From Chitinimonas koreensis (GTDB lineage Bacteria; Pseudomonadota; Gammaproteobacteria; Burkholderiales; Chitinimonadaceae): DNA of 64,000 nt. Shown here piece after piece: positions 47,312-57,129 of the stretch. A program made the translations under genes and the position numbers. Location: assembly GCF_014353015.1 (NCBI RefSeq), contig NZ_CP060704.1, forward strand, positions 3,001,001 through 3,065,000, read 5' to 3'. How positions within the stretch are numbered: the first letter of the stretch is position 1; every line of letters begins with the position of its first letter. The notes under the pieces were generated by a model. The model was not told the origin of the DNA. It saw only the letters and a program-made list of their open reading frames with translations, and searched no databases.

Positions 47312-49811
47312 GGCGCTCGCGCTCCGCCGCATAGCGCACGAAGGCCTCGGCCACCGTGGCGGTCAGCTCGCCGTCGTCCCACGGCTTGGTCAGGAACTTG
47401 TAGATGGCGCCGCGGTTGATCGCCTCGGTCACCGTCTGCAGATCGGTGTAGCCGGACAGGATCATGCGGATGGTGGCCGGGTACATGTCCTTGACCCGGT
47501 TGAGGAATTCGGTGCCGCTGAGCTCGGCCATGCGCTGGTCGGCCACGATCACGCCGACCTCGTGGGTGGCCAGCAGCTCGAACGCCTCGGTCGGGCTGGT
47601 GGTGGCCAGGATGCGGTAGTCGCCGTTGCGCAGCACGCGCTTGAGCGCCGCCAGCACATTGGGCTCGTCGTCGAGCAGCAAGAGCGTGTTCGGCACCTTG
47701 TTGCGCCGCCACGAGGCCAGCGTGGTGCGGTCGGCCAAGAGGCTGGCGCAGGCCTCGGGCACCAGCGGCCGGCTGAAGAAGAAGCCCTGGATCAGGTCGC
47801 AGCCGGCATCGGCCAGCAAGGCCAGTTGGCCCTCGGTTTCGACCCCCTCGGCCACCACTTCGAGGCCGAGCTGGTGGGCGATCGCCACCACCGTGCGCGA
47901 GATCGCCAGGTCGTCCGGATCGGTGGTGATGTCGCTGACGAAGCTGCGGTCGATCTTGAGCTTGTCGACCGGGAAGCGCTTGAGATAGCTGAGATTGCAA
48001 TAGCCGGTGCCGAAGTCGTCGATCGACAGGTGCACGCCCATCGCGCGCAACTGCTCCATCACCGCGATGGTGGCGGCCGGCGCATGCATCGAGGTCGATT
48101 CGGTCAGCTCCAGCTCCAGCCATTGCGGATCGAGCCCGCTCAGGTCGAGCGCACGGCGCACGCTGTCGATCAGGTCCGGCTGGGCCCATTGCGCCGCGGC
48201 CAGGTTGACCGCCACGGTGATGTGGGGCAGCCCGGCGCGCTGCCACGCCGCGGCCTGGCGGCAGGCCGCCAGCAGCACCCGTTCGCCGAGCGCGATGATC
48301 AGGCCGCAGGCCTCGGCCATCGGGATGAACTGCAGCGGCGGGATCAGCCCGAGCCGCGGATGGCGCCAGCGCACCAGCGCCTCGATCGCCACGATGCGGC
48401 CGTTGGCGAGGCTCGCCTGCGGCTGGTAGTGCAGCTCGAGCTGGCCCTCGTCCTGCAGCGCCTCGTGCAGCTCGGCCTCCAGCAGCAGCCGCTGGTGCGC
48501 CTCGTCCGACAGGATGGGCTGGTAGAACTGGGCGCCGCTGCTCTGGTCGAGCACCGCGCGGTGCAGCGCGGCCTCGGCCGCCTGCAGCGAGAAATCCGGG
48601 TCCATGCCCGGCTCGTGCAGCGCCACGCCGAGATAGGCCGGCAGGAAGAATTCGCGCTCGTCGAGCCGGTAGGGCTGGCGCAACTGGTCGAGCAGGCGCT
48701 GCAGCTGGCTCGGCAGCTCGCGCTCGTCGGCGCCTTCGAGCACCAGCGCGAAGCTGGCGTCGCCGACCCGCGACAGCCAGTCGCCGGCCTGCTGCCAGCC
48801 GAGCAGGCGGCGCGACACCTCGCGCAGCAGCTGGTTGCCGGTGGCGACGCCGAGGCTGTCGCGCACCTCGGGCAGCCGCTCGACCCCGATCAGCACCAGC
48901 GCATGGCGCTCGTCGGCCACCACGGCCGCGTCCTCGGCCGTGGCCTGGGCCAACCGGTGGCGCAGCAGCTCGCGATTGGGCAGGCCGGTGACGTGGTCGT
49001 AGTGGCGCAGGAAATGCGCCTGCTGCTCGGCGACCTCCTGCTCGGTCACGTCGATGCCGGCCAGCACCGCGTACTCGCTGGCCGAACCGAGCCGCGGCAG
49101 CCGGCCGGCCGACCACAGCACGCGGCGGCGGCCGCCCAGCGTGGTGCGCCACGGCACCGGGTCGTCGCCCGCCTCGCCCAGCCGGGCGAACTGGCTGCGC
49201 AGGCCGTCCATCTCCTCGGCCGCGGCGAACAGGCTCCAGCAGTCGCGGCCGGCGGCCTTGTCCTGGCTCAGGCCGATCGCGCTCTCGGCGGCCGGGTTGA
49301 GCCGGGTGATGCGGCCGGCCTGGTCGAGCACCACGATCAGCGCGCCGGTGGTGCCGAGCACCGCGCGCAAGAGCTGGCGCTCGTGCTCCAGCTCGCGCTG
49401 GGTGCGGACCTGGTCGCGCAGCGCATCGTGCTCGGCCAGCGCGCGCAGCACCACCGCCGGCAGCCGCGGCAGGCTCTGCTTGAGCACGTAGTCGGTGGCG
49501 CCGGTGCGCAGCGTCTCGACCGCCCGCTCCTCGCCGAGCGAGCCGGTGAGGAACACGAACGGCGTCTCCGGCGCCATCTCGCGCCGGATCAGCAGCGCCG
49601 AGAAGCCGTCGAACTGCGGCAGCGTGTAATCGGCCAGGATGATGTCGGGCTCGAACTCGGCCAGCGCCGCGCGGTAGCCCGGCTCGTCCGAGACGTGGCG
49701 CACCTCGAGCGCCAGCCCGGCGCGCACCAGCACGTCGCAGGCCAGCTCGACGTCGACCAGCACGTCCTCCAGCAGCAGGATCTTGATCAGCGAGCGCTCC
49801 ATCTCAGGCAT
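47304..49811 (-). CDS. Composite c-di-GMP regulator REC-PAS-GGDEF(degenerate)-EAL-REC
   Basis: 835 residues. Receiver 1 (ILADYTLPQFDG), PAS region (GALIVVLDQAGRITRLNP), a GGDEF-like domain (YDHVTGLPNRELL) whose GGDEF motif reads VGDAS, an EAL domain with ALVRWRHP, ELTES, DDFGTGYCNLSYLK, KLKIDRSF and EGVETEGQ all present, and a C-terminal receiver (VIVADQRMAELSG, LTKPWDDGEL). Catalysis by EAL (c-di-GMP hydrolysis) is therefore plausible, with synthesis unlikely. Two receivers give two input points. Start ATG 49811 or 49802; the first is used. Confidence 0.9.
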   Translation of the reverse strand: MPEMERSLIKILLLEDVLVDVELACDVLVRAGLALEVRHVSDEPGYRAALAEFEPDIILADYTLPQFDGFSALLIRREMAPETPFVFLTGSLGEERAVETLRTGATDYVLKQSLPRLPAVVLRALAEHDALRDQVRTQRELEHERQLLRAVLGTTGALIVVLDQAGRITRLNPAAESAIGLSQDKAAGRDCWSLFAAAEEMDGLRSQFARLGEAGDDPVPWRTTLGGRRRVLWSAGRLPRLGSASEYAVLAGIDVTEQEVAEQQAHFLRHYDHVTGLPNRELLRHRLAQATAEDAAVVADERHALVLIGVERLPEVRDSLGVATGNQLLREVSRRLLGWQQAGDWLSRVGDASFALVLEGADERELPSQLQRLLDQLRQPYRLDEREFFLPAYLGVALHEPGMDPDFSLQAAEAALHRAVLDQSSGAQFYQPILSDEAHQRLLLEAELHEALQDEGQLELHYQPQASLANGRIVAIEALVRWRHPRLGLIPPLQFIPMAEACGLIIALGERVLLAACRQAAAWQRAGLPHITVAVNLAAAQWAQPDLIDSVRRALDLSGLDPQWLELELTESTSMHAPAATIAVMEQLRAMGVHLSIDDFGTGYCNLSYLKRFPVDKLKIDRSFVSDITTDPDDLAISRTVVAIAHQLGLEVVAEGVETEGQLALLADAGCDLIQGFFFSRPLVPEACASLLADRTTLASWRRNKVPNTLLLLDDEPNVLAALKRVLRNGDYRILATTSPTEAFELLATHEVGVIVADQRMAELSGTEFLNRVKDMYPATIRMILSGYTDLQTVTEAINRGAIYKFLTKPWDDGELTATVAEAFVRYAAERERHG

Positions 49812-50946
49812 CCGGCGGGTGGAATGCGGGCGGCGCGTCCGCGTTCGTCATCGGCAGGGCGAAGTGGAAGGCTGCGCCGGCGTCGCGCTGGCCCTCGGCC
49901 CAGACCCGGCCGCCGTGCCGCGCGATCACCCGCGACACGCTGGCGAGGCCGATGCCGTCGCCGGGGAAATCGTCGACCGCGTGCAGGCGCTGGAACACGC
50001 CGAACAGCCGGCCGGCGTAGCGCATGTCGAAGCCGATGCCGTTGTCGCGCACGCGGTAGACGCACTCGTGGCCGCTGCACCAGCCGTCGACCATGATGCG
50101 CGGCAGCGCGCGGTGGGCGCTGAACTTGATCGCGTTGTCCAGCAGGTGCAGCCAGACCTGCTTGAGCAGGATGCGATCGCACGTCGCCGGCGGCAGCGCG
50201 TCGAGCTGAAACTCGCCGTGGAATTTGGGCCCGATGTCGAGCCAGGCGTCGCGCACCAGCTCGCCCATCTCGATCCGGGTCGGCGCCATGCGCTGGCGGG
50301 TCAGCCGCGACAGCGCCAGCAGCTTGTCGAACAGCCGGCCGAGCGTGCGGCCGCTCTCGCGCACCACGCCGAGCAGGCGCTTGTCCTCTTCGTCGAGCCG
50401 CTCGCCGGCGCGGCGCGCCAGCATGTCGGCGAAGCCGTCGACCGCGCGCAGCGGCGCGCGCAGGTCGTGGGTGACGGTGTAGCTGAGGCTTTCGAGCTCG
50501 TGGCCGATCTCGGTGATCTCGCGCTCGAGACCGCGCATGCGGTCGTTCAGCTCGGCCACCGTGCGCTCGGCGCGGCGCTGGCCGGTCAGCTCGCGGCCGC
50601 CGAGCACCACGCCGCCGGCCTCGCCCTCGGCGGTCGGCAAGGGGCTGGCACTGATCTCGTAACTGCGCCGGTCGCCCGCCTCGCCGAACTCGACCAGCGC
50701 GCTCTGGCTCTCGCCCTCGAGCGCATGCGCCAGCAGGCGCGGCAGCAACGTGTCGCCGAGCGCGTCGGCATAGCCGGCGAGGCCGGACAGCGCGTTCCAG
50801 GCACGGTTGGCCACCAGCAGGCGGCAGGCCGAATCGAACACCGCGATCGGATCCGCACTGCCGTTGAGCACGTCGACCAGCATGGCGGCGTTGCCGCGCA
50901 GCGATGCGGCGGCGGGAGGCGGGAGCGCCTGCTCGTCGCGGTTCAT
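49804..50946 (-). CDS. Soluble PAS-histidine kinase, phytochrome-like type
   Basis: 380 residues, no membrane span. PAS region (IAVFDSACRLLVANRAWNAL), coil, HisKA with YTVTHDLRAPLRAVDGFADML, and HATPase with LLDNAIKFSAH, RVRDNGIGFDM, GIGLASVSRVIARHGG. GGAGGG precedes ATG 50946. HDLRAPLRAVDGF-type kinases are often cytosolic and act with single receivers. It is the first gene of the signalling cluster and overlaps the next. Confidence 0.9.
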   Translation of the reverse strand: MNRDEQALPPPAAASLRGNAAMLVDVLNGSADPIAVFDSACRLLVANRAWNALSGLAGYADALGDTLLPRLLAHALEGESQSALVEFGEAGDRRSYEISASPLPTAEGEAGGVVLGGRELTGQRRAERTVAELNDRMRGLEREITEIGHELESLSYTVTHDLRAPLRAVDGFADMLARRAGERLDEEDKRLLGVVRESGRTLGRLFDKLLALSRLTRQRMAPTRIEMGELVRDAWLDIGPKFHGEFQLDALPPATCDRILLKQVWLHLLDNAIKFSAHRALPRIMVDGWCSGHECVYRVRDNGIGFDMRYAGRLFGVFQRLHAVDDFPGDGIGLASVSRVIARHGGRVWAEGQRDAGAAFHFALPMTNADAPPAFHPPDA

Positions 50947-51698
50947 GCCGCCCTCCCGGAAACAGGCCGGTTCGATGCTGCGGGGTAACCGCCCGCCCCG
51001 GGACGAACCAGTCGGCGCTCGGATTTCGCGCCGGACCCATCGGCAATCTCGGCCATGACCTTCCTCTCTCCTGTGGCTGCCGTTCCGCGCATCGCGCCCG
51101 GGCTCGGCCGGGCCGGCGCGGAGCGCCGACACGGTCCTTGCCGCCCGGAGGGAACGGTCCCTGTCTTCGGATACGACGCCCTCCATCTGGCGGGAAGGTC
51201 GGTCGGCCACCCCGGTCGCCACCGCTTCGCGGCGGCCCGCGCAGCTTGAGCGCGACCGGTCGGCCGGGCGCACCCGCATCGGGCCGCCCAAGTATCCAAT
51301 CAAGTCGCCGGGAGCGATTTAGTCAAGGCCGATCTCGACCGAGGCGGCCGGCCCGGCTTGCCGGCATCGGCCGCGGCCCTTGCCGGCACGGGCATGCTGG
51401 CGGCGCGGCCGTTCGGCCGGCTGTAAGCGCTATCAGGTAACGCCGGCGGCGATACGGCCAGCCCGGCGAACGCCTTCCGACTGCAGCGCGGCGCATCGAC
51501 GCGGCCGGCGCGATGCACGATGTCGGCATTCAAAGCACCGGCGAGCACTGCGAGGTCCCCGCCGGCGGCGGGGTGGAGAGATGGGAGTCGATCAGGAAGC
51601 GCCGCAGCCTCGGGTCTCGCAAATGGCGAGCGCCCGGGGTTCCCCGGGCGCCCGACTCGATCTCGACGCCGCCAGCGGGCGTCCATCGCGACCAGGCG
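50947..51698. other. Large intergenic region, no gene seen
   Basis: About 750 bases between the kinase and moaA. I see a GC-rich hairpin at 51628 and several low-quality open frames on both strands without ribosome sites or codon bias. No paired A or B repeat occurs here, unlike most gaps in this window. Confidence 0.5.
51628..51648 (-). terminator. Weak candidate terminator downstream of moaA
   Basis: Near-palindromic GCGCCCGGGG / CCCCGGGCGC with a 2-base loop, about 50 bases past the moaA stop. No T-tract. Confidence 0.35.
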
Positions 51699-52676
51699 CT
51701 ACCCGCCCGTCTGCGACATGAAGCGCACGATCTTGTCCGGCCGTTCGCGGAATTCATGGCGCTCGGGCTTGAGCTCGATCGCCCGGCGGATGGCGGCCTC
51801 GAGTTCGGCGTCGTCGGCGCCGCCGCGCAGCAGCGGGCGGAATTCGAATTTCTCTTCCTGGCCCAGGCACAGGTAGAGCGTGCCGTCGACCGCCAGCCGC
51901 ACGCGGTTGCAGCTGGCGCAGAAGTGCTGCGAGATCGGCGTGATGAAGCCGACGCAGCCCGAGCCGTCGCGGCGCTGCCAGTAGCGCGCCGGGCCGCCGC
52001 CGAGCTCGAGCGCGGCCGGCACCAGGTCGAAGCGCCGCGCCAGCCGTTCGCGCAGCGGGCCGAGCTCGAGCTGGCCGCTGGCGCGGCCGGTGGCGCCGAC
52101 CGGCATGGTCTCGATCAGCCGCAGGATGAAGCCGCGGTCGAGGCAGAAGGCCGCCATGTCCTCGACCTCGTCGTCGTTGACGCCGCCCTGCACCACCATG
52201 TTGATCTTGATCGGATCGAAGCCGGCCGCCTCGGCGGCGGCGATGCCGGCCAGCACGCGCGCATGGCTGTCGCGGCCGGCGATGGCGGCATGGCGCTCGG
52301 CGCGCAGGGTATCGAGGCTGATGTTGAGGCGCCGCACGCCGGCCGCGCGCAAGGCGGCGGCGTGGCGGTCGAGCTGGGTGGCGTTGGTCGACAGCGACAG
52401 GTCGTCGACGCCGGACAAGGCGGCCAGCCGGCCGGCCAGGACGGGCAGGTCGCGCCGCAGCAGCGGCTCGCCGCCGGTCAGCCGCACGCGGCCGACGCCG
52501 AGGCGGGCGAAGGCGCCGACCAGCCGCTCGATCTCGTCGAAGGTCAGCCAGTCGGCCGGCTCCTCGAAACCGCTGAAGCCCTTGGGCATGCAGTAGCTGC
52601 AGCGCAGGTCGCAGCGGTCGGTGACCGACAGCCGCAGGTAGCGCAGCGTGCGTCCGTAGCGGTCCTGTAATGGCAT
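51699..52676 (-). CDS. moaA: GTP 3',8-cyclase
   Basis: 325 residues. Radical SAM C22-x3-C26-x2-C29 (CDLRCSYCM), GGEPLLRRDL, the second cluster CASCNRVRLAVDG and C-terminal GG (MSQTGG). MoaA starts molybdenum-cofactor synthesis from GTP. It sits 3 kb from a Mo-dependent xanthine dehydrogenase operon, a sensible local link, though a repeat-rich gap separates them. Confidence 0.96.
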   Translation of the reverse strand: MPLQDRYGRTLRYLRLSVTDRCDLRCSYCMPKGFSGFEEPADWLTFDEIERLVGAFARLGVGRVRLTGGEPLLRRDLPVLAGRLAALSGVDDLSLSTNATQLDRHAAALRAAGVRRLNISLDTLRAERHAAIAGRDSHARVLAGIAAAEAAGFDPIKINMVVQGGVNDDEVEDMAAFCLDRGFILRLIETMPVGATGRASGQLELGPLRERLARRFDLVPAALELGGGPARYWQRRDGSGCVGFITPISQHFCASCNRVRLAVDGTLYLCLGQEEKFEFRPLLRGGADDAELEAAIRRAIELKPERHEFRERPDKIVRFMSQTGG

Positions 52677-52692
52677 CGCGACCTCTCTCGAA

Positions 52693-53003
52693 AGCGTGAA
52701 ACGTGATTCGCCGCTGCGCGGCCTCGGTGAAACATGGCGCGGCGAACCACCGTGTAGGAGCGGCTTTAGCCGCGAATGGTGGTACGCCGGCCATTCGCGG
52801 CTAAAGCCGCTCCTACATCGGATACCGACCTACGGCGGCCTGGACTGCCCGCGGATCGGGTAGGTCGGGCTTTACGCCAGACCTACCCGATCCGCACGGC
52901 TTCGGTGAAACGTGCTGAAACGTGGTGCGGCGCCGCCGCACCTGAAACCGGCCGCCGCGCAGCGGCTGCCCCACGTTTCACACTTCACCTTTCACGTTTC
53001 ACC
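52693..53003. repeat. Mosaic of families C, A, B and C
   Basis: Order: a family C unit (52693-52740), a perfect paired family A with TTTAG core (52753-52817), a short family B hairpin GGTCGGGCTTTACGCC (52860-52886), and a second family C array (52904-53003). Four repeats of three types lie in one 355-base gap, and no gene is seen. Confidence 0.85.
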
Positions 53004-53031
53004 CGCCCGACCAATACGCTGCTCGCCGAGC

Positions 53032-53901
53032 CTAGAAATGCGCCTCGAGCTGCAACTGCGGCGTCCGCGTCGTCTTGCTGGTGGTGAACGCGTCCGACAC
53101 CACGCCATACTTGTTCTTCCAGTACTGATAGCCGACGCCGGCGTGCCAGGTGCCCTTGGGGCCGACGCCGAGCGCGCCGAGGTCGAGCATGTAGGCGGCT
53201 TCCAGCAGCGTCTCGGTGCCGGTCTCGGCGGCGAAGCCGTCCTTGCCCTTCTTGCCGGTCTGGGTCAGGAAGCCCTTGAAGCTGCCCGGCCCGAGCGGAA
53301 TGCCCCAGGCGGCGCTCAGCATGTAGGCGGTGTCGAAGCTGACCTTGTTGCCCGAGCAGTTGGGCGGCAGGCAGAGGATGCCGTTGTGGTTGGTCTCGCG
53401 CGAGGCGTAGAGGCCGACGTCGAAGAAGCCCGGCACGTCGAAGCTCAGCGTCGGGCCCAGCACCAGCACGCGCGGCCGCGCGCCGATCTGGTTGTTCTTG
53501 CTGCCCATGTTGAAGCCGGCGGTGATGCCGACGTCGCGCACCGGGCCGAAGGCGATCTTGTCGCCGCTGACCTTGGACAGCGACAGCGTGTGGCGGTAGA
53601 CCGCGTAGATCTCCTGCGCGCCGTCGCTGCCCGTGCCGCCGGACGGGTCGTTGCTGTCCGACATCAGGAAATCGACGTTGAAGAAGTTGCTGCCGTACTT
53701 GTAGCCGCTGGCATGGCTCAGCGAGACGGTGTTGAGGCGGGTCTTCTTCTCGGCCATGTCGGCGCCCTTGCCGCCGGGCATGTAGTAGCCGGTGCCGTAG
53801 CGGTAGCCGAGCCAGGTGTCGCTCCAGTCGGCGGCCCGGGCGATGCCGGTGGATGCGGCCAGCGCGAGCGCGGCGGCCAGGAGGGTACGGGTCTCTCTCA
53901 T
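53032..53901 (-). CDS. Tsx-like outer-membrane (nucleoside-specific) channel protein
   Basis: 289 residues with a signal peptide (LLAAALALAASTGIARA). Mature N-terminus ADWSDTWLGYRYGTGYYMPG, then LSHASGYKYGSNFFNVDFLMSDS and FGPVRDVGITAGFN, the sequence pattern of Tsx/outer-envelope proteins. The last residue is F, as in OMP C-termini. AAGGAAAG precedes ATG 53901. Position beside a purine operon supports purine or nucleoside uptake. Confidence 0.85.
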   Translation of the reverse strand: MRETRTLLAAALALAASTGIARAADWSDTWLGYRYGTGYYMPGGKGADMAEKKTRLNTVSLSHASGYKYGSNFFNVDFLMSDSNDPSGGTGSDGAQEIYAVYRHTLSLSKVSGDKIAFGPVRDVGITAGFNMGSKNNQIGARPRVLVLGPTLSFDVPGFFDVGLYASRETNHNGILCLPPNCSGNKVSFDTAYMLSAAWGIPLGPGSFKGFLTQTGKKGKDGFAAETGTETLLEAAYMLDLGALGVGPKGTWHAGVGYQYWKNKYGVVSDAFTTSKTTRTPQLQLEAHF

Positions 53902-54077
53902 CGTTCTTTCCTTGCGGATGGTTGGCACTGCCGACGACGAGCCCCTGGCCGCCGCCGTATTCCGGCCCGCCTGCGAGGAGGGAGCCGTAAATATCATATA
54001 TTTCCAACCACGACAGATCCGAGAACGTGCGCACGCGGGCCGGCCATCGCGAGGTCCGGCCGCGCGCGCCGGGAGCC

Positions 54078-54866
54078 CTACACCTTCTGCACGTCGAGCC
54101 CCAGGAGGCTCGCCAGGTTGTTGTTCGCCTCGCTGCCGTCGAGATCGAGCTTCTCTTCCTGGTGCGACAGGTGCTCGTCCATGATCGCGATGGCGCGGGC
54201 ACGGTCGCCCGCCTCGATCGCGTCGAGGATGTCGGAATGCTCCTTGAGCGCGCAGGACGGCGAGTCGACGCCGCGGAAATAGAGCATCACCAGCGGCGTG
54301 CGCGCCACCAGCTCTTCCAGGAAGGCCGCCAGCACGCTGTTGCCCGCCACCCGCGCCAGCTCGCGGTGGAATTCCACCGACAGCATCAGCGCCTGGCGCA
54401 GCTCGCCGCGTCGATAGGCGTCCTGCTCCTTCTCCACGTTGGCGCGCAGCGTCGCCAGCGACGGCCGGTCCTTGCGCTCCAGCAGCACGCCGAGGATGGC
54501 CGCCTCGATGGCCCGCCGCGCGGCGAACAGGTCGCGCGATTCGGCCACCGTCGGCGTCGCGACGAAGACGCCGCGGTTGGGGAAGTGCTCCACCAGCCGG
54601 CTCATCTCCAGCCGCGCCAGCGCCTGGCGCACCACGCTGCGGTTGACGCCGAAGGTGTCGGCCAGCGCCTGCTCCTTGAGCTGGGTACCCGGCGTCAGCC
54701 GCTGCGTCAGGACCGCGTTGCGCAAGGTCTCGTAGATCTGGTCGACGTCGCGCAGCCCGCCATCCTCGCCGGCCGGCGCCATCTCGGCCGCCACCGGGTT
54801 CTCCCTGGCCTTCTTCGGCCTGCCCTTCCGCTTCACAGCGGTTTTCGTCTCTTCACTGTCGAACAT
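54078..54866 (-). CDS. FCD-type GntR regulator of purine genes
   Basis: 262 residues. After a basic N-terminal tail (KTAVKRKGRPKKAREN) lies the winged helix (QLKEQALADTFGVNRSVVRQALARLE) and the FCD domain (SVEFHRELARVAGN, EHSDILDAIEAGD). ATG 54866 is chosen with GCAGGAA upstream. Divergent from uraH-xdhABC, with three TTGTTGAC-type sites in the spacer. It most likely represses the purine-degradation operon and itself. Confidence 0.88.
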   Translation of the reverse strand: MFDSEETKTAVKRKGRPKKARENPVAAEMAPAGEDGGLRDVDQIYETLRNAVLTQRLTPGTQLKEQALADTFGVNRSVVRQALARLEMSRLVEHFPNRGVFVATPTVAESRDLFAARRAIEAAILGVLLERKDRPSLATLRANVEKEQDAYRRGELRQALMLSVEFHRELARVAGNSVLAAFLEELVARTPLVMLYFRGVDSPSCALKEHSDILDAIEAGDRARAIAIMDEHLSHQEEKLDLDGSEANNNLASLLGLDVQKV

Positions 54867-54909
54867 GTCGTGTATTCCTGCGGAAAGACTACGAAACGAA
54901 CCATTCATA

Positions 54910-54937
54910 GTCAACAAAATATGAATTCTTTGTTGAC
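54910..54937. promoter_or_regulatory. GntR operator, palindrome GTCAACAAA-N10-TTTGTTGAC
   Basis: Perfect 9-base inverted arms, 44 bases before the gntR ATG. The half-site TTGTTGAC recurs in front of uraH. Confidence 0.75.
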
Positions 54938-55170
54938 AATTTCACACATCAATCGCCACCAAAATGACCGTCCAGCGATCCCGCCCTGTCCGCCCGACGG
55001 GCCGCCCGCAAGCGATTCGACGGCCTACACTGGAACCAGCGCGAAACGGCCCCGGCGCAACGGCCATCGGGCCCGCGCCGGATCGGGCCGGTACAGGCGC
55101 GACGCGCGCCAGGCCGAATCTTACCGCAGCGCGCCGGCGGCGCGGCAGAGCTGGCCGTGGGAAGCGGACG

Positions 55171-55182
55171 CAACAATTGTTG
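55171..55182. promoter_or_regulatory. GntR operator candidate CAACAATTGTTG
   Basis: Perfect 12-base palindrome upstream of uraH, built from the same CAACAA/TTGTTG half. Confidence 0.65.
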
Positions 55183-55198
55183 ATAAAATGAAGATTAC

Positions 55199-55210
55199 AT
55201 TGTTGACAAT
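55199..55210 (+). promoter_or_regulatory. ATTGTTGACAAT site with TTGACA -35-like core
   Basis: A near-perfect palindrome 70 bases before uraH. TTGACA at 55203-55208 could also be the -35 box, so regulator binding would block RNA polymerase. A good -10 is not seen. Confidence 0.55.
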
Positions 55211-55279
55211 CAAAACCTCGGGTAGCACGATAGCCCCAGCACGACGACTGAACCCATCAAGACAAAAGAGGAGACGCAG

Positions 55280-55633
55280 ATGGGACGACTCACCACCCAT
55301 GTGCTCGACACCGCCAACGGCACCCCGGGCCGCGCCATGCGCATCGATCTGTATGCGCTCGACGGCGAGGCGCGCCGGCTGATCAAGCGGATCGAGACCA
55401 ACCACGACGGCCGTTGCGATGCGCCGCTGCTCGAGGGCGGCGATTTCGCGGCCGGCGTGTACGAGCTGGTGTTCCATGTCGGCGCCTATTACGAAGACCT
55501 CGGCGCGGCGCTGCCGCAGCCGGCCTTTGTCGATCAGGTGCCGCTGCGCTTCGGCGTGGCCGATGCCGGCCAGCACTACCACGTGCCGCTGCTGGTGTCG
55601 CCGTGGTCCTATTCCACCTACCGCGGGAGCTGA
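55280..55633 (+). CDS. uraH: 5-hydroxyisourate hydrolase
   Basis: 117 residues, transthyretin-like. LTTHVLDTANGTPG at the N-terminus supplies the catalytic His, and the C-terminus is the diagnostic YRGS. It hydrolyses 5-hydroxyisourate in urate breakdown. AGAGGAG lies 8 bases before ATG 55280. First gene of the xdh operon, 2 bases before xdhA. No urate oxidase or OHCU decarboxylase gene is visible in the window. Confidence 0.95.
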   Translation: MGRLTTHVLDTANGTPGRAMRIDLYALDGEARRLIKRIETNHDGRCDAPLLEGGDFAAGVYELVFHVGAYYEDLGAALPQPAFVDQVPLRFGVADAGQHYHVPLLVSPWSYSTYRGS

Positions 55634-55635
55634 CC

Positions 55636-57115
<1,480 letters not shown>

Positions 57116-57129
<14 letters not shown>

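Larger units (their letters stand above)
54867..55279. other. Divergent regulatory region of purine operon
   Basis: This 413-base spacer is more AT-rich than its surroundings at both ends and holds operators at 54910-54937, 55171-55182 and 55199-55210. The middle (54970-55150) is GC-rich with no gene. Confidence 0.6.

Noticed and set aside
50947..51698. Small genes in the large gap upstream of the kinase
   Set aside because: Open frames on both strands are Arg/Ala/Pro-rich with no ribosome sites or family resemblance.
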